DNA of 64,000 bases from Aquila chrysaetos chrysaetos. Taxonomy: Eukaryota > Chordata > Aves > Accipitriformes > Accipitridae. The stretch covers positions 78,871,538 to 78,935,537 of the forward strand of contig NC_044004.1 in NCBI RefSeq assembly GCF_900496995.4, in the 5' to 3' direction. Shown here in pieces: positions 24,906 through 36,659 of the stretch (within the stretch, counting starts at the first letter, position 1; each line of letters begins with the position of its first letter). The position numbers were made by a program, and so were the translations under genes. Below the pieces are notes generated by a model, which had not been told where the DNA came from, did not search any database, and worked only from the letters and a program-made list of their open reading frames with translations.

Positions 24906-27527
24906 ACTTGAATGGTGCTTTTTAAAAACAAGCTTTTGAGATTTTTCAATAATCCCCAGGTTGTGTTGGGCAAAACAAACCGTGGGTGTGCTCTGATGGT
25001 TTTACTGCTTCCACTGCCAGGATGGGCACCTAACTGGGTTATGCTGTGAGCACATTACACCTCTCTATTTCTGTTCAGCTCAATGAGATTGATTTTGTTT
25101 AAAGATCCTCGACTATTTTGTAACATATGAGTAGGTCAACCCATTTTTTCCGGACAGTGGAAATAGTTAAAATAGGACATGCAGCTCTGGAGTTATTGCT
25201 CTCTTCACATATCATTTAGTGAGCAAAATCTCTCTTAATACTCTTGTGAAAGTCGTCTTAAAATCAAAAACTGTTCCCAACGCAAGAGACTAAAATTAAT
25301 TTAAGTTGAAAAAAGACATAATATTAACATGATTTAGAAGAAGGAAAAATCAAGACAAGTGAAAACCAGATCCCTTTGGTGGCCGAAATCTGTATTTCTG
25401 TTGCCATAGCTGAGCAGTACTTTTGCACTCTGATGCATTTACCATCCTTCCATTTCAGTTTCACAGGCACGATGGAAAAGCACTAATTCATACAAGGCTA
25501 ATCTGTACGCTTCTCTGTGTAGCTTTAGTAGCAGCATGGTGGTTTGTTTATCTGTTTTTCAGTTTTGTTCTACCAAGTTTATTTTCCACAAAATCTACTA
25601 GGCAACCTTTACTGGCAAACTTTGTGTGTATCCTTCAGCCCTAACTGAATATTATCTTGAAATAGAAACGAGAGATGAGTTTATATTTTAACTTGGGGTT
25701 GACTGCTGAAGTCTGTGCTTCCAGACAGGAACTGTATGTGTACAGACTTGCTGTATTTTCTAAAGTTGTGGAAAGGAAGTGAAGCAAACTGGTCATCTGG
25801 CAAATAAAAGACAAGTGCAGGGTGGAATAAGTTTCTGGTTATTATTTATTTTGGAGGAAACTCTTTTTTAAAGTCTGCCATTGAATCATGTCCTAAAGTG
25901 TAAATTATAGAACAAAATTTCCTAACTTTATTTGTTAAAATATTTGGGAAATTCAGGAGACTGAATTCAGGAGACAAATCTGATGCTTGTAGTTCTGAAT
26001 GAGCTTGCTATATTCAGTAATTGGAGCTGTATTTAAAGAAAAGAAGAATCCTCTCTTTAGTTTACTGAGGAAAGGCTAAATAGGATTGAGTTGTAGCTGC
26101 TACCCCCCTGAGCCAAGCTAAGTGACTAAGAGAAGAGTTGTTTTACCTGTCTCTTGAGACAATGAGTAACTGTCTTCTAAATAATCTTAAATCACACAGT
26201 CTGCCCAGGCATATTTACAGTATGCCACGGTAGCCAGACAATGACCACGTTGCTAATTATAAGTAAGCAGGCAGTTTGGTTCATTGGCAACTTTAGTACT
26301 GATCTTTTGCTGAATAACATTTAATTTTCAGCCAAATTGCATTTAAGCCTCTTTGCTCAAGGAGTTCCCTTCCTGAGTTAGAAGCAATAACATTTGAACA
26401 CTTAATTGCATATTGCCATAATACTTACACTTCATTTTTATTGGCAAAATACAGTTCTGAGCAGAAAACTTCCACCAGTGCATTATCTTTATTTAGAGTT
26501 TCATCTAGAGTGTTGCAAGTGAATGGCATATAGAGAACCCACAATGTGGTTCTTAAGTAGCCCTACTATCAATAAACAGCTAAGAAAGTACATTATGTAC
26601 TTAAAGATATCACGCATGTCAGGAGAAAGAAAGAAATTGAATTACTGTGGTATTGCATGGTTCATATTGTATTCTCAACCAAAGTTTTAATTCCTTGTTT
26701 TGAAGTTGCCAAGTAAGGTTTTAGTATTAAAAACTTCTCTTTTGTTCTTTCAATGATTGTTTATGTTGGATCTCACGTACTCCAAGCTTTTTTATTTCCC
26801 CCCAAACCATCAGAACTTGTAGACATTCCTACAGCTGATAAAGCAATGTAAATTGCCTTTATGTCTCAGGCTAAAAAGCAGCGTGGCAGATTAAATGGCA
26901 TGCCCCCTTTTGAAAAGTAACAGGAAAGAAAAACTCCATGAGTGCAAAGCAACTTGTTCTTTACTTTGAGTAAGCCACTTGATGGATAGGTAGCTATAGA
27001 AGAAGGATGAATACAGGGCATTTTATCGAGATGCAGGGAAGCTCAAGATTGATTACATATCCTAGTTTTGCATCGTGCTGCTCCTACACATACTATTAAG
27101 TCCAGACTGGAGAACAAAGGTAAAATACCATAGGATGTGCTGAACATGGCTTTGCACTGACTTCTAATGCTGTATTCTTTTCATTGCGTTATTGTTTTTA
27201 ATTCCATACTGTAATAATGTTCTGTTGAAAAGGTGAATTGAGCTGATCAGGTATATGAATATTAGGCTATGCAGTTGGGTTTTATAAAGCAATACTGCGG
27301 TTTCTCATTCTGCCAGTAAGTTGAATACTGTTCTATTTCCACAGGAAAAAAAGTAATAAAAAATGGGACAGCAACAATAACCTTTAAATAGTTTCCCAGT
27401 GAAAAATATATGGAGTTTACTTCTAGCTCCCAGTAACATTTAGTATCTGCAGAAATGGCTTGTTTTCAGTCAAACTTTTCTAATTATGTATCAAACCAGG
27501 GTTTTTTTGTTTGGTTGTGTTTTTTTC
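24906..27527. other. AT-rich DNA with weak exon-like sites
   Basis: A strong acceptor at 25458 (ccttccatttcag) leads into a 61-codon + frame with a hydrophobic stretch (LLCVALVAAWWFVYLFFSF) ending at 25644, followed by AATAAA near 25803. It could be a terminal exon, but the hydrophobic run is typical of T-rich DNA, so I do not call it. A candidate exon at 26814 is listed separately. Confidence 0.3.
26814..26847 (+). CDS. Weak candidate exon (34 bp)
   Basis: A very strong pyrimidine tract (ttttttatttccccccaaaccatcag) and a donor GCAAT/gtaaat flank 34 bp. The only open frame enters in phase 1 and leaves in phase 2, reading LVDIPTADKA. Its exit phase matches the entry phase of the candidate at 29095. 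It does not match the phase-0 exit of candidate exon 6, so at least one exon would be missing between them. Confidence 0.25.
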
Positions 27528-28291
27528 TTAGAAGTCATCCTGGCTGTTACATCCTTTCTTCCTGCTTTCCAGTAGAGTAGTAATTGTATTCCACTTTGTA
27601 CATTGGGTCTTCATTACATGTAAAAATGGATGCATATTAAAAAACGTAGGAAGAAGGGAGGAAGATCTAAGTTGCAAACTTTGAAGGTGATCTTGTTGTG
27701 TAAGAACAGTGTCAGACCCAAGATCCACCTCGCCCAAAACCCTGTATCCTAAAACCACCACGAGTGAATACTTAGGAAGAGTGTAAGTATACACAAGCAA
27801 ATAGTGATATTTCACCTGAATTCTTTCCTGGCATCTGTTGCTACATTGGCTTAGGATCTTCTTGAGCCAGAGGTGGTGCAGGCTTGATCCAACTCTTGAT
27901 GAATTTTTCTCCTGTGGATTTTCTCACTCCCTCTCTGAATCCGAGGAAACTTATGGCATTCTGGTCCTGACTCTGCAACAACCTCTGTACACCTGATTAC
28001 AGTGGGTTGCAATCTGGGGCAATTGGGGGGTCCTGACCCTTCCGAAGTTGACTGACTTCCCCTGACCAGGACTCCATGCTTGCTTCCACGTGCACAGATT
28101 GTATCTGGCGTACAGGCTGTCAGGGAGCCTGGTTCTTCTGAAGGAATGGCATAAAAGTAAAGACTTGTAGGGAAACTTACTTGCAGTCTACCTGTCTTAG
28201 AGTCTCTTAGTGGACTTAAAAGTAATGTCATAATGATCACTTCATACTTGTAGAGAAAAGCGGAACTCGTTGGCAATGTATTATTGTGCAA
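27528..28291 (-). other. Unexplained minus-strand region with two long open frames
   Basis: Minus-strand frames of 146 codons (28291-27851) and 95 codons (27815-27528) follow each other, and base composition is more GC-rich than the flanks. A third frame across 28150-27850 also reads in a protein-like way apart from two stops. This may be a decayed retrocopy or repeat, or a 3' exon of an opposite-strand gene. No family was recognised and no start or splice signal is convincing. Confidence 0.2.
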
Positions 28292-31200
28292 ATTTATTTA
28301 TGGTTTGCATTTTCTTTCCATTTACTGAAAGAGTAAGATGATGAAGTAAAATTTTTTTCAAAAACAAATTAGTGTTTTTTCCAGGAAGAGGGCATAGAGA
28401 TATTACTAATAAGGGCAGTTTCCTTTGATGTCAGGCCTCACACTGCATAAACTTCATCGACCCATCATTAGTTCTTGTCATCTCTTAGGGTCTTTTGGCT
28501 TGGGGCCAAACAATTGATACAGTAGAGAGCTTCCAGCTAAAACAACAGCCTCTGCATCTTTATCTTCCCATCCATCGGATTGTTGGTGGAAGATAGGGCT
28601 AATTTGTCACTCTACCTACTTGGAGAAGTTTGATAAATGGCTTAATTAGTCTTTGTCTTTTTTTTTTCAGAAATCATATTTCTTGAGAACTAGAGGTTGG
28701 GAAAACAATGGCTAAGGATTGAATTAGAAAAGGAAAATATTTTTTCTTCGGTAAAGATCAGAGGAAACATGACCATTATGCAAGCACGAGGAGAAATGGA
28801 AAGAGTACAGTTGGTTGGAAGGAGTTACAAGGGAAAAAAAAAAACCCAAATCACCCTAACACACAAGCATTCTGTGAGCTGTGCAGTTACCCAAAGACTG
28901 CAGGCAGACCATATCTCTATAGAAACATCAACTTGTAGAGTGCCATTTTAAATACGCTGCCCCCCAAATTAGAGTGCACTTAAGCCTTTGTGTTTAGACC
29001 TCTAAAATAGATAGCAAGACACTATTTTACCTAAAAGAAGAACATCTAAATAAATAATTAACTACCTCTGTTTAATGTTTTTTAAATCTTCCAGCATGTC
29101 ATCTATACTGAAAAGGAACCAGGCTTTCCAGGAGGCTCCTGAGGTTAGTGCCTATGCCGGTCAAAGCGAGGACTTTGCTTCAAATCTCATTCTTTAGTTT
29201 TGGAACAAAAGGGGGCTGGTCCAAGGCCATGTGCAGTTCTTCTTGTGATGGGTCAAGGACTGAGCAAGTCTGGATCATGGTTTTTGAATGTTCCTGCTTA
29301 GAACGTGCTAGAGGTAAAAGGATGTTTGCATTTTCCCCTTTTTGTGAGGTCATTTCATGGCTTATGAATCAAAAACCTATGTAGATTAAAATCAGTGGTT
29401 TTGATGCTGTTTGAACTTTCAGCCAGAAAAAAAGGAGAGAGAAGCAGAGTAAAGTTCTCTCAACTGTTGTTTCAACTACCAAGTTAGGATAATTATCCCT
29501 CCACTTTGCATGCATAATTATGACATGTATGCACATGTATTCACACATGTGGATGTGTCTGTGACACCCGGCAAATCTTAGCAACTTAGATATGTCTGGA
29601 CTTTGTACTTCTAATCATCTTTTTATGTAACTATTCCATTTGGGTCACCAAGGAAATCTATTCCTCCTTTCTCTGGTCTGACATAAATTAACAAGGCAAC
29701 AGACAAACTGCATCCTCCTTTTTTTTTTTATAAACTGTCCAGAAATTGGATGTAATTCAGAAATAATTTTCAAACTGTTCAACCTCTAGGGAGAAACTTA
29801 CTTTAGCAAGGAAAAGACAAATATTTTTCAATTAAAAAGATTTAGAATCCCTTTCTCTGTAGTACACTAATCTGAAATGACACTGAGGGGTAGTAGGCTG
29901 GTATTAGTGCTTCCCCAAGCAAATGTCTTATCTTTTGCACTAAATTAACTGTGTCTTTCTCACACATCCTAAAGCTGTCAGTTTGGGCGTTCTGTGTGAG
30001 GAAACTTCTGATTTAGTTTCTGAGAAGAAAGGCAAAACAAATGTGTTTAAACAATAATGACCTCTTACGCCCCAGTCTCCACAGCCCCTTCTGAAGTGGA
30101 TAGCCATTAACATTAAATCATTAACACTCCTGGAAAGGTCACGGGGACGGGTTGTGGGAGTAGCCTCTGTGTGGGTCAAATCCTCGAGGCATTACATGTG
30201 TAAAGGCACAGCGGCAAATGCCAGGATAAAGTGACGATGAATCAGGATAACATAGAGGTCTGCGTAAGGGCACCATTAAAGAGAGTTTAGCTGGCCAGCC
30301 TTCAGGCAACCAGTACAGTTACGACCAGAAATGATTGCGGGTTACTGATCTCTCCTGACTCCTTGGTGGCTTCTCTGAGATCCAATAATCGCAATGCAAA
30401 TGCTACGTTGGAGGTGTTCTCCATCTCTGAAAGCCAAGGTCACCAAAACGGGACCTTGGCGACCCAGAGCCAACAAGCGCTGGCATGCTCCGGGCATGGC
30501 TTGCGAGGTGGGATGGTGCAGCTCTAGCGCTCATTGCCATTTCAAGAGCAAAACATGGAGTTTGGTACTTTTCCCTGCACCAGTCTGCAATCTATCTATG
30601 AAATGTGTAATAAGTCATCAGAAGCCTTGCTTCGGCTACTCTTGCTTGCTCTTCATTGCTGCTTTCACCTGGGACTGGCAGGAGGGCCACACAGACCTCC
30701 AGCTCAGCAGATGTTGTTTGCAGAGCCAGTTTTGCAAAAAATGCCTCGTGCCATTCTGCATCACCCTGCTGTTGATGTCAGTTGCAAAGTGCCCTGTGTT
30801 AGTGTTTGTAGATAAGAGCTTTAAGTTGGGGCTTGTTTTAACTATGGACATCTTTAATATAATAGGGAAAAATGATGTAAAAAAGCATCTCATGACCATT
30901 TGATATTCCTGTCTATAGTTTATTTCTTTGTGCAGTCTTTTTACTATCTTCTGTTAGAAAATCAAGCGGGTACCCTGCAAACGTTTTCCACCTCAGGGAG
31001 CGATTTGACACACCCTGACTCACATGAACAGTGCGATGGTCATCGCTGGACCAGCTGTTAGGGGTGAAGCTATTCATGCGCAGCTTTACAGGATCTGGTC
31101 CCAAGATAGTAACTGCCCATACCACTAGTGAACTGAAGGTAAATTGTACTTGCAGCTTTAGATCTTCACTAGGAAATCTGATTTATCTAATTGCAGAATC

Positions 31201-32166
31201 TAAAAGTTCAATAAAGTGGCTACACATTGGGACATGAAAAGTGCATTTACAGGATTATTTTTTTTATTGAAGGGAAAAAACATCAAGCATTTTCTTCTGT
31301 ATAAAGAAATGTCTTAGACACGAGCTAAAAAAGGAATATGCCAATCCCTGTGTTGTTGGTTTGCTATTTTAAAGTAAGTGATATATGCAATATGTTTTAC
31401 TATATTTTAAAAAGTAAGAACTGTCAGAAATAAAACTCACGAAGTCTAGAGTAATTCTTTTTGGTTTAGAGTCAGTTGCAGATATTAATATTTGAAATTA
31501 ATTCAATATGTTTTGAATTGCTCTGCCACTTAGTTTACTTGGAAACTAAAACCATTTGTAACAAAACAGCTAGACTGGTTTTAAGTCAAACCAGTGTATA
31601 AGAACATGTAAAACTAATGGTGCACTTCAGACTATTAAAGAAGAAACTTCTGGACTATATAAATGACAATTATTTCAATTTACATGCATTAGAAACCGAA
31701 TCTAAAACTCTGTACGTACTTTGAAAAGAAAAATAATTCTCCACACTTTAGCCTTATGATTTGCAATCAAAAAAAAAAATTAATTCAATTCAAAGGAAAC
31801 TCAAGGGTCAGAGGATGAGATTTCTACAGATACTGAGCATCCAGGAGAACTGGCAAGAGTGGATTGGAACTAACTGAAAGTTTTGCAGCCAAGTCTTTTG
31901 TAAATCCAGACATATCTACAGTTTTTAGCCTGCCTAAATTTGTTATGATATGGCACAGAAGTAAGCATATTCCATATTAGTAAATCAGTGGTACAGGTTG
32001 GAGAGTAGAGCTAATGGAAGCCCTGATCGTGAAGTGGACACACAGACCGGTAGAAAGCTTTAGGCATTTCCAATATCACTGTTTTGCTGCGTTGTAGGAC
32101 TGGAAATGATCAGTAGCTGGAAGTAGTCTTTCGTGTCTCATGTGAACATGCAGCAGTTAGTCTAAT
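28292..32166. other. AT-rich DNA, mostly unassigned
   Basis: Contains the weak candidate exon at 29095. A + frame of 169 codons at 30394-30903 has no supporting splice, Kozak or similarity signal and was left out. Confidence 0.35.
29095..29143 (+). CDS. Weak candidate exon (49 bp)
   Basis: Acceptor tttaatgttttttaaatcttccag and donor TGAG/gttagt. Entering in phase 2, the frame reads MSSILKRNQAFQEAPE and leaves in phase 0; the other two frames contain stops. Exit phase 0 fits the 33-bp candidate at 34254. Too short to be convincing alone. Confidence 0.28.
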
Positions 32167-32171
32167 ATGAC
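32167..32171. repeat. 5-bp target site duplication, left copy
   Basis: atgac directly precedes the solo LTR. The matching copy is at 33137-33141. Confidence 0.75.
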
Positions 32172-33136
32172 TGTTTTGGGTTTGTGTGGCGGGTTTTTGG
32201 TAGCGGGGGAGGGGCTGCAGGGCCGGCTCCTGTGAGAAGCTGCCGGAAGCTTCCCCGGCTCCAAGTCGGACCCGCCGCTGGCCCGGGCCGAGCCCCTCAG
32301 CAACGGCGGTAGCGCCTCTGGGAGAACAGATTTAGGAGGGGAAACCTGCAGTGAGTGGGGGGATTGGAATGTGAGAGGAACCCCTGTGCGGATACCGAGG
32401 TCAGTGAGGGAGGCGGGGCAGGAGGGGCACCTGAGGAGGGGATGCCCCCGCAGCCTGTGGTGAGGCGGCAGGCTGTCCCCCCCCCAGCCCGTGGAGGGGA
32501 GCGGGGGAGCGGAGGCCCCCCAAGATGGCCGTGACTCCATGGGAAAGCCCGCGCTGGAGCAGCCTGTGACTGAAGGACTGCACCCTGTGGAAGGGACCCG
32601 CGCTGGAGCAGTTTGTGAGGAACTGCAGCCCGCGGAAAGGACCCACGTTGGAGAAGTTTGTGAAGGGCTGTCTCCCGTGGGAGGGACCCCACGGTGGAGC
32701 AGGGGAAGAGTGTGCGGAGTCCTCCTGCCCCTGAGGAGGAAGGAGAGGAAGGAGCGGCAGAGACAAGGTGTGAGGAACTGACCCCAACCCCCATTCCCCG
32801 TCCCCCTGCGCCACCGGGGGGAGGAGGTGGAGAGAACCGGGAGTGGAGTTGAGGCGGGAAGGCGGGAGGGCTGGGGGGAAGGTGTTCTAAGGTTTGGTTT
32901 TACTTCCCATTATCCTTGTTTTGATTTGATTGGTAGTAAATCAAATTGATTTTGTTTTTTCCCCTAAGTTGAGTCTGCTTTTTACCTGTGACCATAAGTG
33001 GGGAGTGATCCCTCCCTGTCCTTGTCTCGACCCACGAGCCTTTCTTTATAATTTCTCCTCATCCCACCGGGGTGAGGGGAGGAGTGAGCGAGCGGCTTTG
33101 TGGTGCTTTGTTGCCGGCTAGGCTTAAACCACGACA
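32172..33136 (+). mobile_element. Solo LTR, ERVL-like, 965 bp
   Basis: A GC-rich block begins TGTTTTGGG and ends CCACGACA (TG...CA termini) and is flanked on both sides by atgac. A 5-bp duplication is typical of ERVL-group proviruses. The block resembles LTRs common in songbird genomes, as far as I can recall. No internal retroviral sequence or partner LTR is present, so it is most simply a solo LTR left by LTR-LTR recombination. It contains a 45-bp tandem repeat (32546-32703). Open frames of up to 165 codons on the minus strand, and others, are composition artefacts of the GC-rich LTR. The + orientation is assumed from resemblance, not proven. Confidence 0.75.
32546..32703. repeat. 45-bp tandem repeat inside the solo LTR, about 3.5 units
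   Basis: Units start at about 32546, at 32591, at 32636 and at 32681 (partial). Each holds a core like acccgcgctggagcagtttg. The exact 45-bp period is a multiple of three, which keeps overlapping frames open and explains the 15-residue repeat in the translations. Confidence 0.85.
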
Positions 33137-33141
33137 ATGAC
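33137..33141. repeat. 5-bp target site duplication, right copy
   Basis: atgac directly follows the LTR terminus CACGACA. Confidence 0.75.
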
Positions 33142-34253
33142 CATGATACCTAACCCTCACATGGTCAGCGATATTGCAAGGTATTGGTTCATTTAATGAT
33201 TAGATGATTCTCAAGCATTTAGGGAGATGAATATGGTTTCTTCAAGTTGTCAGGTGTCCTCTTTTTTTTTTTTTTTTTTCCAGTAGCTTACTACATGTAG
33301 AATAGGCTCAGTTTTTGGTTTTTTTTTTTTTTTTTTTACAGGTATATTTAATGCTATTTGCAAAATGATTGTAAATCTGTCATCAATTTGCTTGTTTATG
33401 TGTATGGTCACATAACTTTAGAAGAACCTGTTACATGTGAGTAGAGATGAATAGCTCATAACCTGTTAAAATTACTGTACAGAAGTCATATCTAGCAGTC
33501 TGTCCTAAGACGTGAAATGAAGCATACTTTTATTACTTCACCTTACAGCAAAGATATAGTGAGTTCTATTCAAACCAAATTCTTAATTATTTTATTTAGA
33601 GCCTGAGCCAAATCTGTACTCTTAAGTTCTTCATAAAATGCTTCGAAAATAGACTTTTCAGTAAGGATTTTCAAAACGATGCCTTCATTTTTATCCAGTT
33701 GAAAAGTTTAGACTGAACAGAGCACAAACAGAAGTAAAGGGCCAGATTTACTGAAGCATAAAAAACTGCACAAATGGATCCCAGGTGGAGCTCAGTCATG
33801 AGTAAAGACTTCAGGATTTGGTCATAGTGATGACCTGCAGATTGCTTAGCTATAGAGCGAGTTCACTTCTGGAAAGTGTAGGTAGAACCTATCATAGTAA
33901 TGACCCTTTCCCCGAAATGAAGAAGATTGCCAACCTTCCACCCTCTCATGGCACAGTAATCTTTGAATAGCAATTTTAGTTATGGGGAGCTCTAGCATTG
34001 GGATTTGTCAGGTAAATGGGACTTCTAAGTAAATTTGCATTATTAATGGTTTGATCATTTGAGTGATGGCTATTTTCAAAGGGGAGAAAAATAACATAAT
34101 TAGGAAAGTGCTTCATTGTCTCTCTAATGAGTTTGATAGTAACAGATCTTCTAGTTCCTCTGGTCTAGTATATGGAGATAATCTCTGCCTGAAGTTTTTA
34201 GTCCTTTACATATTACTATGAATTAAATTAACTACATTTTCTTTTCAATACAG

Positions 34254-34286
34254 ATTCCTGGACCTGCTCCTGGACTCACTAAGAAG
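34254..34286 (+). CDS. Weak candidate microexon (33 bp)
   Basis: A good acceptor (cattttcttttcaatacag) and donor AAGAAG/gtaaca bound exactly eleven codons in phase 0: IPGPAPGLTKK. The PGPxPG pattern recalls sperm-tail PG-rich repeats (STPG/ODF3 type), but one such unit is not evidence of membership. It fits in phase after the 29095 candidate. Confidence 0.3.
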
Positions 34287-34485
34287 GTAACAGGGGAAAC
34301 ACAGTGATGACTGGATATAAAACCAGGAGCAAGGACAGAAAGCAGAGGATATGTATGTACTCAGAATGGTTTATATATGTTTGCTTTGATCTTTAAATGT
34401 AAACCTAATGCTTATCGCAAGTTAATAATTGCTTACCAGAACCAGATTTGCCTTTCACTGTAGCATCAAACTTGAGGTAATGATA

Positions 34486-34539
34486 GCAGCATGAAAAATA
34501 GCTTCTAAGTTGGCAACATGAAAAATAGCTTCCAAGTTG
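34486..34539. repeat. 27-bp tandem duplication
   Basis: Two head-to-tail copies of about gcagcatgaaaaatagctt plus eight bases, with two mismatches between copies. Confidence 0.85.
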
Positions 34540-34719
34540 TTAATGCTTTGGACTCTTTTGGCTTCTCTTTGCCTGTAGAACCAGAAATGAATGCATTATC
34601 CTTTCACATTGCTTTGATAAATCTCATTCCCTTTAGGATTAAACATTCCTGAACATTTTTATGCCTCACTGAGCTCTTTTAAACAAACATAAATTAATTC
34701 TTTAGCTCAAAGTTTATAC

Positions 34720-35755
34720 TCATGAGACCTAATTCCCCTTGCCCCTAGCATTAGGGGCCCTCTCCGGAAGGAAACGGGAGACCTGGTTACCTGGGATATG
34801 GAGAAGGCTGAGGTACTCAACAACTTTTTTGCCTCAGTCTTCACCAGCAACTGCTCCAGCCACACCGCACAAGTCACAGAACACAAAGGCAGGGACTTGG
34901 AGAATGAAGAACTGCCCACTGTAGGAGAAGATCAGGTTCAAGACCATCTAAGGAACCTGCAGGTGCACAAGTCCACAGGACCTGATGAGATGTGTCCATG
35001 GGTCCCGAGGGAACTGGCAGCTGAAGTGGCTTAGTCACTATCCATCATATTTGAGAAGTTATGGCAGTCCAGGGAAGTTCCCACTGACTGGAAAAGGGGA
35101 AACATAACCCCCATTTTTAAAAAGGAAGACCCAGGGAACTACAGGCCCATCAGTCTCACCTTCTGCCTGGCAAGATCATGGAGCGGATCCTCCTGGAAAC
35201 TGTGCTAAGGCACATGGAAAATAAGGAGGTGATTGGTGACAGCCAACATGGCTTCACTGAGGGCAAATCCTCCCCGATAAATTTGGTGGCCTTTTGCGAT
35301 GGGGTTACAGCATTGGTAGATAAGGGAAGAGCAACTGACATCATCTACCTGGACTCGTGCAAAGCATCTGACACTGTTCCATATGACATCCTTGTCTCTA
35401 AATTGGAGACACATGGATTTGGTGGATAAGGAATTGGCTGGATGGTCGCACTCAGAGTTGTGGTCAACGGCTCAGTGTCCAAGTGGAGACCAGTGACGAG
35501 TGGCGTTCCTCAGGGGTCGATATTGTGACTGGCGCTGTTTAACATCTTTGTTGGCAACATGGACAGTGGGATTGAGTGCACTCTCAGCAAGTTTGCCAAC
35601 GGCACCAAGCTGTGTGGTGTGATTGACATGCTGGAGGGAAGGGATGCCAACCTTGTCTAGTGGAAGGTGTCCCTGCCCATGGCAGGGGGGTTGGAACTAG
35701 GTGATCTTTAAGGTCCCTTCCAACCCAAACCATTCTATGAGTCTATGATTATTCT
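34720..35755 (+). mobile_element. CR1 LINE, 5'-truncated and internally deleted
   Basis: Frames from about 34798 read as CR1 reverse transcriptase ([14 protein letters not shown], then a KSTGPDE block, [12 protein letters not shown], and DIIYLDS with KASDTV), in several frames because of indels and stops. The RT catalytic block, normally FADDTK, reads FANGTK at about 35593-35610, so it is dead. After gggatgcca at about 35648 the sequence jumps straight to the CR1 3' UTR (gtggaaggtgtccctgcc...), so the RT C-terminus is deleted. The copy ends with the CR1-type 3' terminus ccattctatgagtctatgat. Confidence 0.9.
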
Positions 35756-36272
35756 AGTCACGTTCCTTTGCGCAAAGTGACCATAATGTTACTTTTCTGA
35801 TGTCTTACATACCTGCTTTGTGCACTTAGAGAGGTACAGAGATCATGCATGGCACTGAGCAGTGGGAAGCAAGACTCAGTTTGATTCTGCAGTGTCCTAC
35901 AGGGGCAAGTTGGATGGTTAGATGTCAAACATCAATTTTAGATGCAAATCCAGGACACTTTTGTGCTTTGTGTGAGTGGAAATGCAGGTTTAACCACTAG
36001 GTACTACCTACTCTGTGATTTAGCATATCTCCAGTGAATTCAGGCTAAGCTGAACGCACATATAGACAAGAGTTCATGCCTTAAATACTTATACACAAAT
36101 ATTTGCAAAATTGTTACTGGCACAACATGACTCAGCTCTCTTGAAATAATTGAACCATCTGATTTATACCACTAATTTTCATTCACTGTGCTGTAAACTC
36201 CTGGAAGCTGACCCTGTTCAAAAGAATGTGATATAGAAAACAGATTAATTTTTTTTTTTTTTTCCCCTGCAG

Positions 36273-36381
36273 GGAAGGTACCCCACTGAAAAGAATATCA
36301 AACTTAAAACACTGCAAATCTCTATGAGAGTTCTGCAGTTCCACACAGCCAAGTTTTCCTTTGGCTTTATGGACACGCTAG
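36273..36381 (+). CDS. Weak candidate exon (109 bp)
   Basis: A very long pyrimidine tract (T run, cccctgcag) precedes a frame open in phase 0 (GRYPTEKNIKLKTLQISMRV and on) up to a possible donor GCTAG/gtacca, ending in phase 1. The T run may only be a simple repeat, which lowers the value of the acceptor. Confidence 0.22.
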
Positions 36382-36552
36382 GTACCACTCGACTTTGCTG
36401 GTATGTGTATTCATTTATATTCATGCAGACAGTGCTGATCTCATTAGAAATAATAGCATGTGCTGCTGGTCATCCACGCATGCTGCGAGTGGCCGCTACC
36501 ATACCAGCATGTGGGGGGAATCCTTTGGTCTAACTGGTTTGCTCGCTTGCAG

Positions 36553-36659
36553 CCTCCACGCAGGGGCTCCAGAGGTGGAGAAGCATACGGCGAGGAGCCG
36601 AGGGGGACAACGTCTGCTGCCCACCCTGGCACTGCTCTGCGGGGCAGCTTCTGGACAAG
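36553..36659 (+). CDS. Weak candidate exon in a GC/CpG-rich patch (107 bp)
   Basis: Acceptor ggtttgctcgcttgcag and donor GACAAG/gtactt surround a GC-rich, CpG-containing segment inside a GC-rich patch (about 36470-36740) that contrasts with the AT-rich flanks. All three + frames are open, so openness carries no information. The patch could equally be an unrecognised repeat or a regulatory island. Confidence 0.22.

Larger units (their letters stand above)
33142..34719. other. AT-rich DNA with T runs and a 27-bp duplication
   Basis: T runs lie at 33262-33279 and 33319-33337. A tandem duplication lies at 34486-34539 and a small exon candidate at 34254. Confidence 0.4.

Noticed and set aside
24705..24911. 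Open frame after a strong acceptor (tatatttttcag)
   Set aside because: The underlying sequence resembles an antisense CR1 relic, so the acceptor is probably accidental.
25459..25644. Possible terminal exon with a hydrophobic segment, strong acceptor and nearby AATAAA
   Set aside because: The hydrophobic run is what T-rich DNA gives by chance, and no donor or phase link to a further exon was found. Left as a note only.
30394..30903. 169-codon + strand open frame
   Set aside because: No splice, start-context or similarity support. A frame of this length is plausible by chance in 64 kb read in six frames.
32157..32814. Three overlapping minus-strand frames of 127-165 codons with 15-residue repeats
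   Set aside because: They are by-products of the GC-rich solo LTR and its 45-bp tandem repeat.
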